A program made the position numbers and the translations under genes. Below, piece after piece: positions 17,829-29,192 of a stretch of 64,000 nt of DNA. Numbering within the stretch: the first letter of the stretch is position 1; every line of letters starts with the position of its first letter. The notes beneath the pieces are model-generated. The model saw only the letters and a program-made list of their open reading frames with translations. It searched no databases and had not been told where the DNA came from. The stretch is from the NCBI RefSeq assembly GCF_035189165.1, contig NZ_CP045246.1:1736001-1800000 (forward strand), read 5' to 3'. The DNA is from Arthrobacter sp. JZ12. GTDB taxonomy: Bacteria; Actinomycetota; Actinomycetes; Actinomycetales; Micrococcaceae.

Positions 17829-19933
17829 AGCACATCCACCGCGTCGACGCGGACATGAACGGGTTCAGACGTCCGTTTCGCCGAAAGGGCGGCCTTGCGC
17901 GCGCGCAGCGCGCCCACCACATCCGCAGCGTCACGGTAGCGGAAGAACACCAGTGTGCGATGTGAAAGCGCCACGGACTGCTGGCCCGGTCGGTCGAGCG
18001 GTGGTCCGGCCTGCTGCGGAACCGCCGTGGGCCCCACTACCCTGCACGACGGCGGGAGCTGCAGAGCGCCGACGAAGGCCGACAGAGCCTCCAGGGACCC
18101 GGTCAGTACCGCGTAGCGCATGGCCGGGGGCAGGCCCAGCTCCGAGCGCAACGCGAGTTCGCGTGCTGCGGCGCCTGCAGGGTCCCAGCGGACCAGGTGC
18201 CCGGCTGCGGTGTCGTCGTCGGCAGTCACCACCACCACACCACCCTCCGACGCCGGCCGGGCCAGCATGGCCGCGCCGAACCAGCGTTGAAGCGTCGCCT
18301 CCTGGGCACGCAGGGACATCCGCCCGAGCAGGGCGTTCCCGTCCAGAAGGAGAACGGCCGCGTAGCCGGAGGGCGCCACCGGTTCAGCGCCCGGCGTTGC
18401 GACGACCACCCGCGGCGAGTCGTCGACCGAATCGAGAATATGCTCACCCGCTGAGGAGACAACAACGGCGCCGGGAAAAGCGCGGCCCAGCTCTTCCGCC
18501 GTTCGCGCCGCACCGCTCACTGTCGCCCGCAGGCGCCTGCCGCCGCAGTTCCGGCACTGCCACGAGTGCTCCGGCCGGGCGCACCAGCGGCAGGTGATGG
18601 CAGAGCCGCGGCTGGACTGCGCCAGCGGTCCGGCGCAGTGCCTACAGCGTGCCGGCTCGCGGCACTCAGTGCAGGCCAGAGCAGGCGAGAAACCCGTCCG
18701 TGCCACCTGAATCAGGACCGGTCCACGCTCCAGGCCGTCGCGTGCAGCCCGCCAGGCCACCGGCGGGATCCGTACCTGCCGGGTCAACGGCTCGCGATCG
18801 GTGTGGAAGGTGTCTGCTGAGTGAAGCACACGGGGCGTCAGCCGTCGTACGGTCGACCGGTCAGCCGCGAGCGGCAGTGCCCACCCGCTGTCCACGAGTC
18901 GCTGCGCCTCCACGCTGCGCGACGATGACGCAAGCAGGGCGCCGCAGTTCTGCTGTTCGCTGCGAAGCAGCAACACTTCCCGGGCGTGCTGATAGGGGGC
19001 GCGCGGTTCGCTATGTGAATCATCGGCGTCGTCCCAAAGGCAGACCAGGCCCAGCTCGCGCACCGGTGCGTAAGCAGCCGAGCGGGTTCCCACCGCAACC
19101 CGAACCTGGCCGTGCAGGAGCTTCAGGAAATTCCGGTACCGCGGCGTAGGTCCGTCTTCAGCGGTGAGCCGCACGAAGGCACCAGGACCGATCCGCTCGG
19201 CCAGTGCGGCCTCTACCCGCGCCAGGTCCCGCTGGTCAGGAACAACGACGACGGCGCCGCGGCCTGCCGTCCAGACCGTACCTACCGCCTCGGCGATCTC
19301 CTGCGGCCAGCCCTGCTGGCCATAGCCGCCCAGCGTGGTCAGTACCGCGCGCGGAGACTCACCGGCAGCAAGCCGCGACAGGAAAGCCTCGCCGTGGTCG
19401 TATCTGCTGAACAGTGACCGACCGGCAGTTGCCAGCGCAGACGTAGGGGCCGTGCCGGCCTCCACCTGCGCGTCCTCGAGGACCGACGCTTTGCCTGCTT
19501 CGTACTCCTTGTCGACCCGCGCCACCCTCGGAGGAATCGCGTTACGCAGCACGTCACTGGTGGATCCCGCGTAGCGGGCGGCCACTGCAGCAGAAAGCGC
19601 CAGCACCTCACGGGAAGCTACCGGCTGGCGCGATACCACTTTGGCGAGCGGCTGCAGGTTTGCAGGGCTATCGGAGTTTTCCCGGCGCTCGGCGATGAAA
19701 CCGGCGTACTCCTGCCCCGCGAACCGGACCTTGACCCGTGCGCCGGGAACGGCGTCGTCGTCGAAGTCCGACGGGACGAGGTAATCGAACGGGCGGTCGA
19801 GGTGCGGCAGGGGCGAATCCAGGATCACCCGGGCCACGGGCAGCCGCGCGGCGGCCGGTGTAGTGCCGCGCGGCGCGACCGGCGGCGCAAAGCCCTGGAG
19901 CAGCGAAAGCTGCACAGCGTCGTCGGAACCCAT
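17825..19933 (-). CDS. priA: PriA-like primosomal protein N', ATPase-degenerate
   Basis: Homologue of the replication-restart helicase PriA, 702 residues. The N-terminal 3'-DNA-binding domain (VARVILDSPLPHLDRPFDYLVP) is present. So is the zinc-binding region, with Cys pairs in CTECREPARCRHCAG and CRWCARPEHSWQCRNCGG. The helicase motifs are eroded. The place where a Walker A lysine is expected reads ESPRAVLTTLGGYG with no GKT, and the DEEH box reads DDAD. Known actinobacterial PriA homologues are commonly described as probably inactive helicases, and this copy fits. Last gene of the gmk-rpoZ-coaBC-metK block. Confidence 0.92.
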   Translation of the reverse strand: MGSDDAVQLSLLQGFAPPVAPRGTTPAAARLPVARVILDSPLPHLDRPFDYLVPSDFDDDAVPGARVKVRFAGQEYAGFIAERRENSDSPANLQPLAKVVSRQPVASREVLALSAAVAARYAGSTSDVLRNAIPPRVARVDKEYEAGKASVLEDAQVEAGTAPTSALATAGRSLFSRYDHGEAFLSRLAAGESPRAVLTTLGGYGQQGWPQEIAEAVGTVWTAGRGAVVVVPDQRDLARVEAALAERIGPGAFVRLTAEDGPTPRYRNFLKLLHGQVRVAVGTRSAAYAPVRELGLVCLWDDADDSHSEPRAPYQHAREVLLLRSEQQNCGALLASSSRSVEAQRLVDSGWALPLAADRSTVRRLTPRVLHSADTFHTDREPLTRQVRIPPVAWRAARDGLERGPVLIQVARTGFSPALACTECREPARCRHCAGPLAQSSRGSAITCRWCARPEHSWQCRNCGGRRLRATVSGAARTAEELGRAFPGAVVVSSAGEHILDSVDDSPRVVVATPGAEPVAPSGYAAVLLLDGNALLGRMSLRAQEATLQRWFGAAMLARPASEGGVVVVTADDDTAAGHLVRWDPAGAAARELALRSELGLPPAMRYAVLTGSLEALSAFVGALQLPPSCRVVGPTAVPQQAGPPLDRPGQQSVALSHRTLVFFRYRDAADVVGALRARKAALSAKRTSEPVHVRVDAVDVL

Positions 19934-19948
19934 TCCCGGAGGCGGTGC

Positions 19949-21175
19949 CTACGCGTTGAAGTAGCTCTTGAGTTCGTCCGTGCGGTCGGTGAGCTCCCAG
20001 TTGAAGCCCTCGCCCTCGCGACCGAAGTGCCCGTGAGCGGCTGTCTTCTGGTAGATGGGCCGCAGCAGGTCGAGCGAATTGATGATGGCCAGCGGGCGAA
20101 GGTCGAAGATCTGGTTGATGGCCGAGCCAATGGCCAGCGGGTCCACCTGCTCCGTCCCGAAGGTCTCGACGTAGATACCGACGGGCTGCGCCATGCCGAT
20201 GGCGTAGGCAATCTGGATTTCCGCGCGGCGGGCAAGACCGGCCGCGACAACGTTCTTGGCAACCCACCGCATGGCGTAGGCCGCCGAACGGTCAACCTTC
20301 GACGGGTCCTTCCCGCTGAAGGCGCCGCCTCCGTGGCGCGCCATGCCGCCGTAGGTGTCCACGATGATCTTCCGGCCGGTGAGGCCGGCGTCGCCCACCG
20401 GGCCGCCGATCACGAACTCGCCACCGGGGTTCAGGATGTGCCGCACATCGGAGGTATCGAGGTGGGACGTAGCCAGGACCGGATTGATGACGTGCTCCAC
20501 CAGGTCGCCGCGGAGGGTGCCGAGATCAACCCCGTGCGCGTGCTGGGACGAGATCACCACCGAGTCGACGCTGACCGGGACATCGCCGTCGTAGCCAACC
20601 GTGACCTGGGTCTTGCCGTCAGGGCGGAGGTACGGAAGCGTACCGTTCTTCCGCACGTCGGTGAGCTGCTCCGACAGGCGGTGGGCCAGCCAGATGGGCG
20701 TGGGCATGAGCACGGGGGTCTCGTCGCTGGCGTAGCCGAACATGATTCCCTGGTCGCCGGCGCCCTGCGCATCGTAGGGGTCCGAACTGGTTCCCTCACG
20801 CGTCTCGAGCGAACGGAAAACACCGGAAGCGATCTCCGGGGACTGCTGCCCTATGGATACGGAGACGCCGCACCGGGCACCGTCGAAACCGTTGGCAGAG
20901 GAGTCATACCCGATGCCGAGGATGGTCTCACGGACAATCTCCGGAATTTCAACGTAGGCATCGGTGGTGACCTCACCGGCCACATGGACCAGTCCGGTGG
21001 TCACGAGCGTCTCCACCGCAACACGCGAATGAGGGTCTGCCGCCAGCAGGGCGTCGAGGATTCCGTCGCTGATCTGATCGCAGATCTTGTCCGGGTGGCC
21101 CTCCGTTACCGATTCCGACGTGAAGAGTCGCAAGGAACCGGGCGAGGTGGAAGTGCGCGCATGGGGTGAATTCAC
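19949..21175 (-). CDS. metK: S-adenosylmethionine synthetase
   Basis: Makes S-adenosylmethionine from methionine and ATP. The 408-residue protein has the three hallmark regions: [14 protein letters not shown] near the N-terminus, [12 protein letters not shown], and the phosphate-binding [19 protein letters not shown]. All are intact. It lies 35 bp after coaBC and 15 bp before priA, in the standard actinobacterial order. No SAM riboswitch is present in the short upstream gap, so it is probably transcribed from the upstream block. Confidence 0.98.
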   Translation of the reverse strand: MNSPHARTSTSPGSLRLFTSESVTEGHPDKICDQISDGILDALLAADPHSRVAVETLVTTGLVHVAGEVTTDAYVEIPEIVRETILGIGYDSSANGFDGARCGVSVSIGQQSPEIASGVFRSLETREGTSSDPYDAQGAGDQGIMFGYASDETPVLMPTPIWLAHRLSEQLTDVRKNGTLPYLRPDGKTQVTVGYDGDVPVSVDSVVISSQHAHGVDLGTLRGDLVEHVINPVLATSHLDTSDVRHILNPGGEFVIGGPVGDAGLTGRKIIVDTYGGMARHGGGAFSGKDPSKVDRSAAYAMRWVAKNVVAAGLARRAEIQIAYAIGMAQPVGIYVETFGTEQVDPLAIGSAINQIFDLRPLAIINSLDLLRPIYQKTAAHGHFGREGEGFNWELTDRTDELKSYFNA

Positions 21176-21210
21176 GTGAATACTCTACTTTGTTGAGCGG
21201 GTGGAACGGA

Positions 21211-22440
21211 TCAGTTGGAGGCGCCCAGGGACGCCGCGATCCGGGCGAGGACCACCTTGGCGACCTCGCTCTTGCTGCCCGCGGCGGTCTCCGGTTCAGC
21301 GCCGCCGGCGTCGAGGATGGTCACCTCTGTGGTGTCCTGGCCGAAGACCAGGCTTCTTCCCACCCGGTTGAGCACCAGCAGGTCACAGCCCTTGCGCTTC
21401 AGCTTGCGCTCCCCGTGGGCAAGCGGCGTGCCCTCGTCGTCTCCGGTCTCGGCCGCGAAGCCCACAATGACGGCAGGGCCGCCCAGGTTCCGGCGCTGTT
21501 CCACCGCTTCAGCGAGGATGTCGGGATTGCGTTCCAGAACGATGACGGGGTTCTCGCCGTCGTCACGTTTCTTCACCTTCGTGTCTGAAACCGACTGCGC
21601 ACGGAAGTCAGCCACAGCTGCCGCCATGATCAGTACGTCGCAGTCCCGTGCCTGTTGCAGCGTTGCCTCCCGCAGCTCCAAAGCGGTTTCGACGACGGTC
21701 AGGTCCACTCCGGCTGGTGGCGGTACTTCGAGGTGGGCAGCGATGAACCGCACGGAGGCTCCTGCGCTGAGCGCGGCTTCGGCGAGGGCTACGCCCTGCT
21801 TGCCGGATGAGCGGTTGCCGAGGAAACGCACCGGATCGAGGGGCTCACGCGTTCCACCGGCCGTGATGGTAATGGTCCGTCCGGACAGGGAGCCGTGCGC
21901 GGGGAACGTCGTGGAAGGTTCAGCCGCCCTCAGCGCGGCAGCGAAGATTTCCTCGGGTTCCGGCAGGCGCCCGGGTCCGCTGTCGGCGCCGGTGAGCCGT
22001 CCGACAGCAGGCTCAAGCACAACCGCCCCGCGTTCACGAAGGAGGGCGACATTCGCCTGGGTTGCCGGATGCAGCCACATCTCGGTGTGCATGGCAGGGG
22101 CGAACAGGACCGGCGCGCGCGAAACCAGGAGTGTTCCGGTCAGGAGGTCATTGGCCATCCCCGAAGCGGCACGGGCCAGCAGGTCCGCCGTTGCGGGAGC
22201 TATGACAACGAGATCGGCTTCCTGCCCCAGGCGCACATGACGCACCTGGTCCACGGCGTCGAACACGCTGTTGCTGATCGGGTTCCCGGACAGCGCCTCC
22301 CACGTTGCCGTCCCGACGAATTGCCGTGAAGCCTCGGTGGGGATGACGGTAACGCTATGGCCGGCCTCGGTGAACAAACGCAGGAGGGACGCCACCTTAT
22401 AGGCGGCAATCCCTCCTCCAACTCCCAGGACGATGCGCAC
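21211..22440 (-). CDS. coaBC: Bifunctional phosphopantothenoylcysteine decarboxylase / synthetase
   Basis: Two consecutive steps of coenzyme A synthesis. The N-terminal flavin-dependent decarboxylase domain starts VRIVLGVGGGIAAYK. Its substrate-binding motif reads PAMHTEMW, the His variant of PxMNxxMW that I recall from other actinobacteria. The C-terminal synthetase domain shows VTAGGTREPLDPVRFLGNRSSGK and KVKKRDDGENPVIVLERNPDIL. I chose GTG 22440 (410 codons including stop) because the flavoprotein fold begins at once. The frame is open to 22509, but the extension runs into rpoZ. Confidence 0.95.
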   Translation of the reverse strand: MRIVLGVGGGIAAYKVASLLRLFTEAGHSVTVIPTEASRQFVGTATWEALSGNPISNSVFDAVDQVRHVRLGQEADLVVIAPATADLLARAASGMANDLLTGTLLVSRAPVLFAPAMHTEMWLHPATQANVALLRERGAVVLEPAVGRLTGADSGPGRLPEPEEIFAAALRAAEPSTTFPAHGSLSGRTITITAGGTREPLDPVRFLGNRSSGKQGVALAEAALSAGASVRFIAAHLEVPPPAGVDLTVVETALELREATLQQARDCDVLIMAAAVADFRAQSVSDTKVKKRDDGENPVIVLERNPDILAEAVEQRRNLGGPAVIVGFAAETGDDEGTPLAHGERKLKRKGCDLLVLNRVGRSLVFGQDTTEVTILDAGGAEPETAAGSKSEVAKVVLARIAASLGASN

Positions 22441-22465
22441 GTGGGGCTCCGTCGAGTATCCGGAC

Positions 22466-22726
22466 CTACTCCGAAGCCTCAGCAGGGGCGGCGACGAGCA
22501 TGCCCTCATTGATCTCGCGCAGTGCGATGGACAAAGGCTTCTCGTTCAGCTTGGTCTCGACCAGCGGACCGACGTACTCGAACAGGCCCTCATGCAGCTG
22601 CGAGTAGTAGGCATTGATCTGGCGGGCGCGCTTTGCACCGTAGATAACCAGCGCATACTTCGAGTCCGATGCTTCCAGCAGGGAATCGATCGGCGGGTTG
22701 ATGATGCCTTCGGGCTGAGTTGACAC
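22466..22726 (-). CDS. rpoZ: RNA polymerase omega subunit
   Basis: Small subunit that stabilises beta-prime in RNA polymerase. The sequence of 86 residues from GTG 22726 carries [29 protein letters not shown] and [13 protein letters not shown], typical of actinobacterial omega. GGAG lies 6 nt upstream of the GTG, which decides the start; the frame is open to 22786 but the extra residues are not family-like. Lies between gmk and coaBC, the usual location. Confidence 0.94.
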   Translation of the reverse strand: MSTQPEGIINPPIDSLLEASDSKYALVIYGAKRARQINAYYSQLHEGLFEYVGPLVETKLNEKPLSIALREINEGMLVAAPAEASE

Positions 22727-22766
22727 AAAATCTCCAATAGTCGCTGGGCCGGCGGATGTACGTTGC

Positions 22767-23336
22767 CTAATGCGTATGCGCAACAAGGCCCATCAGTGAA
22801 ACAAGCTCATCTGCTGCCCGCTGGATGTTGTCATTGACGACCGTGTGGTCGAATTCCGGCTCGGCAGCAAGTTCCAGTTTAGCGGTTTCGAGGCGCTGCT
22901 GCTGCTCCTGGGGCGTTTCAGTGCCGCGTCCCACCAGTCGCCGCACCATTTCCTCCCAGCTTGGAGGCGCCAGGAACACGAAATTTGCCTCCGGCATACT
23001 CTTCTTCACCTGTCGCGCGCCCTGCAGATCTATCTCCAAAAGGACGGACTTTCCCTCTGCCATTGCCGCATCCACGGTGCGCCGTAGCGTGCCGTATCTG
23101 TTGCGCCCGTGCACCACTGCCCATTCGAGCATCTGCCCGGTTGCCACGAGGTCATCGAACTCTTCAGCCGAGACGAAGTAGTAGTGCACGCCGTCGACCT
23201 CGCCCGGCCGCGGCGCACGCGTGGTGGCGGAGACGGACAGCCACACTTCCGGGTAGTTGTCGCGTATGTAGGTGGAAACTGTGCCTTTGCCCACGGCCGT
23301 GGGTCCCGCAAGCACGGTCAGCCGCGGCTGATTCAC
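22767..23336 (-). CDS. gmk: Guanylate kinase
   Basis: Phosphorylates GMP to GDP. The 189-residue protein has the P-loop [15 protein letters not shown], the GMP-binding [21 protein letters not shown], and [18 protein letters not shown] segments. The GTG start at 23336 is preceded by GAAGGAAG. It lies between mihF and rpoZ in the conserved actinobacterial order. Confidence 0.97.
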   Translation of the reverse strand: MNQPRLTVLAGPTAVGKGTVSTYIRDNYPEVWLSVSATTRAPRPGEVDGVHYYFVSAEEFDDLVATGQMLEWAVVHGRNRYGTLRRTVDAAMAEGKSVLLEIDLQGARQVKKSMPEANFVFLAPPSWEEMVRRLVGRGTETPQEQQQRLETAKLELAAEPEFDHTVVNDNIQRAADELVSLMGLVAHTH

Positions 23337-23350
23337 AAGTACTTCCTTCT

Positions 23351-23686
23351 CTAGTGGCGATTACTCGCCTGGTGGTGCATCAAATGTTCGACAAGCGCCT
23401 TGCGCTGGTGGACGCCAAGGCCCCGCACGCGCCGGGTCGGCGCAATCCCTACAGCCTCCATGATCCCCGCTGCCCGCTTCTCCCCTACTCCGGGCAGAGC
23501 CTTCAGGAGATCCAGAACGCGCAACCTTCCGATTGCGTCCTCGTGCGGAGAGCCATTGATGACCTCGCCCACAGTGAGCTGTCCCGACTTCAATCGCGAT
23601 TTGAGTTCCGCCCGGGCGGCCCGTGCCGCCGTCGCTTTTTCCCGTGCGAGTGTGCGTTCACTATCGGTGAGAGGCTTCAGGCTCAC
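23351..23686 (-). CDS. mihF: Actinobacterial integration host factor, mIHF
   Basis: Nucleoid-associated DNA-binding protein specific to actinobacteria, unrelated in fold to enterobacterial IHF. From GTG 23686 the protein has 111 residues. A basic coiled N-terminal helix ([28 protein letters not shown]) is followed by the helix-two-turn-helix region with [28 protein letters not shown] upstream and the match to family length set the start; the open frame continues to 23962 without homology. Sits directly upstream of gmk, as in mycobacteria. Confidence 0.93.
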   Translation of the reverse strand: MSLKPLTDSERTLAREKATAARAARAELKSRLKSGQLTVGEVINGSPHEDAIGRLRVLDLLKALPGVGEKRAAGIMEAVGIAPTRRVRGLGVHQRKALVEHLMHHQASNRH

Positions 23687-23786
23687 TCGTGCTCCCTTGG
23701 CAGTTTGAAACCGTCGGCCAGACGCCGGCAGTCGCGACTCTGAGGATTGGGCTTGCACTGAACCTATCTGCTCAGTCGGGCGAAAA

Positions 23787-24635
23787 TCAATCTGCTTCCG
23801 GACGTATGTCCCGGTCCTCGCCAAGCACTCGATGGGTCTCTGAGATCGCTCCTCGCAGCCCCTCGATCGAGGGCCCTGCGCGCAGGATTTCCCTGCTCGA
23901 GGTGGGCAGGACAACGCCCGAAGCACCGGCAAACGTCTCCGCGAGTTCGCGCCGTCCGGCACCCTGCGCGCCGACGCCCGGCGCGAGAATCGGCCCGTTC
24001 AGGATGTTCAGTCCGATACCGAGACGCTGGACCGCCGCACCCACGGTAGCCCCGACAACCAACCCGACCGAGCCCGGGGTTCCGTCCTGGTTCTCGGCCG
24101 CCGCCGCCTCGACGATGGCCTTCGCCACCGAGTTCTCGCCGCCCACGTGCTGCACAGAGGCTCCCTCCGGGTTGGAGGTGAGGGCCAACACGAAGATTCC
24201 CCGCCCATATTCCCGCGCCATGTCCAGGGCCGGACGCAGCGACTCGAACCCGAGGTAGGGACTGAGAGTCACTGCGTCCGCTGCCAGTGCGGATCCGTCG
24301 CGGAGCCAGGCGTCGGCGTAACCGGCCATGGTCGAACCGATATCGCCGCGCTTGGCGTCGGCGATCGTCAGGACGCCCCGGTCGGCGCTGTCGGCCAGCA
24401 GACCCTCGAGGACCGCTATCCCGCGCGATCCGTGCCGCTCGTAAAGCGCTACCTGCGGTTTAATGACCGCTGCGTTGCCCGTGACAGCCTCGAGCGCCGT
24501 GGCAGAGAACCGTTCGAGGCTCGCCGGAGTGTCAGGCAGACCCCACGCCTCGAGCAGCGCCGGATGGGGATCGATCCCCACACACAAGGTTCCCAGCTGC
24601 CCGACGGCGGCGGCCAGCCGTTCACCGAAGGTCAC
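23787..24635 (-). CDS. pyrF: Orotidine-5'-phosphate decarboxylase, actinobacterial type
   Basis: Last step of UMP synthesis. At 282 residues it is of the longer, second type of PyrF, with the catalytic motif DAKRGDIGSTMAGYADAWL and LCVGIDPHPALL near the N-terminus. The GTG start abuts the carB TAG with no gap, so it ends the pyr operon. A 100-bp gap, in which I see nothing distinct, separates it from mihF. Confidence 0.95.
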   Translation of the reverse strand: MTFGERLAAAVGQLGTLCVGIDPHPALLEAWGLPDTPASLERFSATALEAVTGNAAVIKPQVALYERHGSRGIAVLEGLLADSADRGVLTIADAKRGDIGSTMAGYADAWLRDGSALAADAVTLSPYLGFESLRPALDMAREYGRGIFVLALTSNPEGASVQHVGGENSVAKAIVEAAAAENQDGTPGSVGLVVGATVGAAVQRLGIGLNILNGPILAPGVGAQGAGRRELAETFAGASGVVLPTSSREILRAGPSIEGLRGAISETHRVLGEDRDIRPEAD

Positions 24636-27600
24636 CTAGGCCCCAACCTGCGCGGCGACGGCTTCACCCCGGATGGCCCGGGCGTGGTCCTGGAGGCTGG
24701 TCACCGACCACTGGTAGGTCCGCAGCGCCTCGATCGCCTGGACCGCGGCGTTGAACTCGGCGACCGTGGTGATGCAGGGAATCCCGATGGAGGTGGCTGC
24801 GGCCCGCAGTTCGTAGCCGTCGCTGCGCGCTTCCCCACCCGACGGCGTGTTGAAGACCATGTCGATCTCGCCGGCGACCACCAGGTCGGCGATGGTTCCT
24901 TCGCCTTCGGAGCTGCTGCCTTCGGCCACCTTGCGCACCGGCGTGGCCTGGATGCCGTTGCGGCGCAGGACGTCGGCGGTTCCGCCGGTCGAGACGATCT
25001 CGAAGCCCAGGTCCGAAAGCCGCTTCACGCCCATGATGATGGAGCGCTTGTCCCGGTTGGCAACCGAAACGAAGATCTTGCCCTGGGTGGGCAGCGCGTT
25101 GTTGGCAGCGGCCTGGCTCTTGGCAAAGGCGGTGTCAAAGTGCTTGTCGATGCCCATGACCTCGCCCGTTGAACGCATCTCCGGGCCGAGCAGTGAGTCG
25201 ACGACGGTTCCCTCCGGGGTACGGAACCGGCTGAACGGCAGGACCGCTTCCTTCACTGACACCGGTGCGCTAAGAGGCAACCGCGAACCGTCACCGGTCT
25301 CCGGCAGCATCTTGTAAGCGGTCCGCAGCTGGTGGATCGTGACGCCGGTACCGATGAGCGCGGCTGCTTTTGCCATCTGCACTCCCGTAGCCTTCGAAAC
25401 GAAGGGCACGGTGCGCGAGGCACGGGGGTTGGCCTCAAGCACGTAGAGCACGTCGGAAGCCAGCGCGAACTGGATGTTGATCAGGCCCCGCACGCCCACA
25501 CCCTCCGCAATAGCGTGGGTGGCCGCACGCACCCGCTCGAGCACGTCGGTGCCGAGCGTGATCGGCGGCAGTACGCAGGCGGAGTCGCCGGAATGGATGC
25601 CGGCTTCCTCGATGTGCTCCATGATGCCGCCCAGGTAGAGGTCCTTGCCGTCGTACAGGGCATCGACGTCGATCTCCACCGCATCCTCGAGGAACCGGTC
25701 GATCAGTACCGGGTGGTCCGGGGTGATCTCCGTTGCATTGGAGATGTAGCGGGAGAGGTTGGCCTCGTCGTAGACGATCTCCATTCCGCGGCCGCCCAGC
25801 ACGTAGGACGGGCGGACCAGCACGGGGTAGCCGATCTCGTCGGCGATGGCCCGGGCGTCCTCGAAGGAGACAGCGGTTCCGTTCTTGGGAGCGATCAGCC
25901 CCGCCTCATCGAGCACCCGCGCGAACTCGCCGCGGTGCTCAGCAAGGTCGATGGCCTCGGGCGAAGTGCCCAGCACCGGGATACCGGCGTCAGCGAGTTC
26001 CTTGGCGAGCTTCAGCGGAGTCTGTCCGCCCAACTGGACAAAGACGCCCATGACGCCGCCGGTGCGCTCCTCCGCCGCAATGACCTCAAGCACGTCCTCC
26101 AGCGTGAGGGGCTCGAAGTAGAGGCGCGTGGAGACGTCATAGTCCGTCGACACCGTCTCGGGGTTGCAGTTGACCATCACTGTCTCGTAGCCGGCCTTGC
26201 GCAGCGCCATGGTGGCGTGCACGCAGGAGTAGTCGAACTCGATGCCCTGCCCGATGCGGTTGGGTCCGGAACCCAGGATGATGATGGACGGCTTCGCGTG
26301 CAGCTCCACTTCGTCTTCCTCGTCGTAGGACGAGTAGTGGTACGGGGTGTAAGCCGCGAATTCCGCTGCACAGGTGTCCACGGTCTTGAAGACGGGCCGA
26401 ATGCCGAGCGCATGGCGGACGCCTCGCACAACCGCCTCTGGGGTATGCGTCAGCAGACCGATCTGCTCGTCGGAGAACCCGTGGCGCTTGGCCAGTTGCA
26501 GGGTTTCAGGCGTGATGCCCTCGGACCGGACCGTGCCTGCTACCTCGTTGAGGAGTACCAGTTGATCCAGGAACCAGGGGTCGATTCCCGTGGCCTCGTA
26601 GAGGTCCTCGACGGACGCACCGCCCAGCAGGGCACGCTGCACCTGGGAAAGACGCTGGGTGCTCGGCCGCTTCGCGGCTTCGATCAGCTCGGGCACCTCG
26701 AAGTCGTTGACGGAGTCGAACGACAACTGGGAGCCCTTTTGCTCCAATGAGCGCAGCGCCTTCTGCAGAGCCTCGGTGAAGTTGCGGCCCATGGCCATGG
26801 CCTCGCCGACGGACTTCATGGTGGTGGTCAGGGTGGGGTCAGCGGCCGGGAACTTCTCGAAGGCAAACCGCGGCACCTTCACGACCACGTAGTCGAGCGT
26901 CGGCTCGAACGACGCCGGGGTCTTGCGCGTGATGTCGTTCGGAATTTCATCCAGGGTGTACCCGAGCGACAGCTTCGTGGCGATCTTCGCAATCGCGAAG
27001 CCCGTTGCCTTGGATGCGAGGGCTGAGGAACGGGATACGCGCGGATTCATCTCGATGACGACGACGCGGCCCGTGTCCGGTTCGACGGCGAACTGGATGT
27101 TGCAGCCACCGGTGTCCACTCCAACCTCACGGATCACGGCGATCGAGATGTCACGCAGCCGCTGGTACTCCCGGTCGGTCAGGGTCAGGGCCGGTGCCAC
27201 GGTGATGGAGTCACCGGTGTGAACACCCACCGGATCAAAGTTCTCGATGGAACAGACGACAACGACGTTGTCGTTCTTGTCCCGCATCATCTCCAGCTCG
27301 TATTCCTTCCACCCGAGGATGCTTTCCTCGAGCAGCACCTCGCTGGTGGGGCTGTACTGGAGGCCCTGGCCGACAATGCGCCGGAGGTCCTCTTCGTTGT
27401 AGGCCAGGCCCGAGCCGAGCCCGCCCATGGTGAAGGACGGACGTACCACCATGGGGTAGCCGAGCTCGCCGGCAGCGTCCAATGCGGCGTCGAGCGTGTT
27501 GATGATGCGGGAACGGGCCGATTCGGCTCCGCAGCGCTCAACAACGCCCTTGAACTTTTCCCGGTCCTCGCCAAGTTCGATAGCGGCGATGTTGGCACCG

Positions 27601-27947
27601 ATGAGCTCGACGCCGTACTTCGCCAGCACGCCGTTCTTGTCGAGGGCGATGGCGGTGTTCAGCGCGGTCTGGCCACCCAGGGTGGGCAGGATCGCGTCGG
27701 GACGTTCCTTCTCGATGATCTTTTCGACCACCTCGGGGGTGATCGGCTCCACGTAGGTCGCATCGGCGAACTCGGGGTCGGTCATGATCGTGGCCGGGTT
27801 CGAGTTGACCAGGATGACGCGGAGACCTTCCTCCTTCAGCACGCGCAGCGCCTGGGTGCCGGAGTAGTCGAACTCAGCGGCCTGGCCGATGACGATGGGT
27901 CCCGATCCGATGACCAGGACGGAGTTGAGATCGGTTCTGCGGGGCAT
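24636..27947 (-). CDS. carB: Carbamoyl-phosphate synthase, large subunit
   Basis: Makes carbamoyl phosphate for pyrimidines and arginine. The 1103 residues hold two ATP-grasp halves ([22 protein letters not shown] at the start and [21 protein letters not shown] in the middle). A C-terminal MGS-like allosteric domain ([20 protein letters not shown]) follows. Full length. The ATG directly follows the carA stop (TAGATG), consistent with stoichiometric translation of the two subunits. Confidence 0.98.
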   Translation of the reverse strand: MPRRTDLNSVLVIGSGPIVIGQAAEFDYSGTQALRVLKEEGLRVILVNSNPATIMTDPEFADATYVEPITPEVVEKIIEKERPDAILPTLGGQTALNTAIALDKNGVLAKYGVELIGANIAAIELGEDREKFKGVVERCGAESARSRIINTLDAALDAAGELGYPMVVRPSFTMGGLGSGLAYNEEDLRRIVGQGLQYSPTSEVLLEESILGWKEYELEMMRDKNDNVVVVCSIENFDPVGVHTGDSITVAPALTLTDREYQRLRDISIAVIREVGVDTGGCNIQFAVEPDTGRVVVIEMNPRVSRSSALASKATGFAIAKIATKLSLGYTLDEIPNDITRKTPASFEPTLDYVVVKVPRFAFEKFPAADPTLTTTMKSVGEAMAMGRNFTEALQKALRSLEQKGSQLSFDSVNDFEVPELIEAAKRPSTQRLSQVQRALLGGASVEDLYEATGIDPWFLDQLVLLNEVAGTVRSEGITPETLQLAKRHGFSDEQIGLLTHTPEAVVRGVRHALGIRPVFKTVDTCAAEFAAYTPYHYSSYDEEDEVELHAKPSIIILGSGPNRIGQGIEFDYSCVHATMALRKAGYETVMVNCNPETVSTDYDVSTRLYFEPLTLEDVLEVIAAEERTGGVMGVFVQLGGQTPLKLAKELADAGIPVLGTSPEAIDLAEHRGEFARVLDEAGLIAPKNGTAVSFEDARAIADEIGYPVLVRPSYVLGGRGMEIVYDEANLSRYISNATEITPDHPVLIDRFLEDAVEIDVDALYDGKDLYLGGIMEHIEEAGIHSGDSACVLPPITLGTDVLERVRAATHAIAEGVGVRGLINIQFALASDVLYVLEANPRASRTVPFVSKATGVQMAKAAALIGTGVTIHQLRTAYKMLPETGDGSRLPLSAPVSVKEAVLPFSRFRTPEGTVVDSLLGPEMRSTGEVMGIDKHFDTAFAKSQAAANNALPTQGKIFVSVANRDKRSIIMGVKRLSDLGFEIVSTGGTADVLRRNGIQATPVRKVAEGSSSEGEGTIADLVVAGEIDMVFNTPSGGEARSDGYELRAAATSIGIPCITTVAEFNAAVQAIEALRTYQWSVTSLQDHARAIRGEAVAAQVGA

Positions 27948-29192
27948 CTAGTTTTCTTCCTGCGCGGGGGTGAGAGCTTTGGAGACGTCTGTTGCATCAG
28001 GCTCGGGAGAGCCTTCGCCGGAACGGGATGCGTCCGTCATGAGGTCGATGAACCTGTCGAACAGGTAGGCGGAGTCGTGCGGGCCGGCGGCCGCCTCCGG
28101 GTGGTACTGGACCGAGAAGGCAGGCAGGTCCAGGCATGCGAGGCCCTCAACGACGTCGTCGTTCAGGCTCACATGGCTCACTTCGACGCGGCCGAACCGC
28201 GCCTCCGGAGCGGGAACGGGCCCGTCGAGCGGAGCATCGACGGCGAAGCCGTGGTTCTGGCTGGTGATCTCGACCTTGCCCGTCCGGCGGTCAAGAACGG
28301 GCTGGTTGATGCCGCGGTGACCGTAGCGGAGTTTGTAGGTTCCGAAGCCGAGCGCCCGGCCAAGGATCTGGTTGCCGAAGCAGATTCCGAAGAACGGCTT
28401 CCGTGCATCCAGCACGCGGCGGAGCAGCGCCACCTGGGCATCGGCGGTGGCCGGATCGCCCGGGCCGTTGGACATGAACACGCCGTCGGCACCTACCGCC
28501 TCGACGTCGTCGTACGTGGCATCCGCCGGCAGCACCACGGTGCGCACACCGCGCTGGGCGAAGTGCTTCGGCGTCATCGCCTTGATGCCGAGATCAAGGG
28601 CGGCAACCGTGAACCGGGGCTCGCCCTCCCAGCCGTGATCGGCAGGCTCCACCACGTAGCGGGAGTCGATGCTGACCTCCTCGGCAAGGCGGGAACCCTC
28701 CATGCTGCGCTGCGAGGTCACCTCGTGCAGCAGCTCGGCGTCGCTGCGGCCTGCAGCCTCGCCCGAGAAGATGCCGGCTTTCATCGCGCCGCGTTCGCGC
28801 AGGTGCCGCGTGATCGCACGGGTGTCCACGCCCTGGATGCCGATGACGCCCTGCTCGGCGAGCTCTTCGTCAAGGCTCTTCTCCGACCGCCAGTTGGAGG
28901 GCCGACGGGCAGGATCGCGCACGATGTAGCCGGCAACCCAGATACGGCGGGACTCGGCGTCATCGCGGTTCACGCCGGTGTTGCCGATGTGCGGGGCGGT
29001 CTGCACCACGAGCTGCCGCGCATAGGAGGGATCGGTGATTGTCTCCTGGTAGCCGGTCATGCCGGTAGCGAAAACTGCCTCGCCGAGCGCCGTCCCCTGC
29101 GCGCCGTAGCTCCTGCCGCGGAAGGTCCGACCGTCCTCAAGGACCAGAACCGCCTTGGTGCCGACTCCTGTTGCTCCCGGGTGTGTTGTCAC
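27948..29192 (-). CDS. carA: Carbamoyl-phosphate synthase, small (glutaminase) subunit
   Basis: Hydrolyses glutamine and channels ammonia to CarB. The 414-residue protein has the N-terminal CPSase domain ([39 protein letters not shown]). The class I glutamine amidotransferase domain carries the catalytic Cys in [17 protein letters not shown] and the His/Glu pair in [15 protein letters not shown]-terminal tail of about 30 residues is low complexity. The start overlaps the stop of the PH-domain gene as ATGA. Confidence 0.98.
   Translation of the reverse strand: MTTHPGATGVGTKAVLVLEDGRTFRGRSYGAQGTALGEAVFATGMTGYQETITDPSYARQLVVQTAPHIGNTGVNRDDAESRRIWVAGYIVRDPARRPSNWRSEKSLDEELAEQGVIGIQGVDTRAITRHLRERGAMKAGIFSGEAAGRSDAELLHEVTSQRSMEGSRLAEEVSIDSRYVVEPADHGWEGEPRFTVAALDLGIKAMTPKHFAQRGVRTVVLPADATYDDVEAVGADGVFMSNGPGDPATADAQVALLRRVLDARKPFFGICFGNQILGRALGFGTYKLRYGHRGINQPVLDRRTGKVEITSQNHGFAVDAPLDGPVPAPEARFGRVEVSHVSLNDDVVEGLACLDLPAFSVQYHPEAAAGPHDSAYLFDRFIDLMTDASRSGEGSPEPDATDVSKALTPAQEEN

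Noticed and set aside
21176-21210. SAM riboswitch before metK
   Set aside because: Only 35 bp between coaBC and metK, no aptamer-like sequence.
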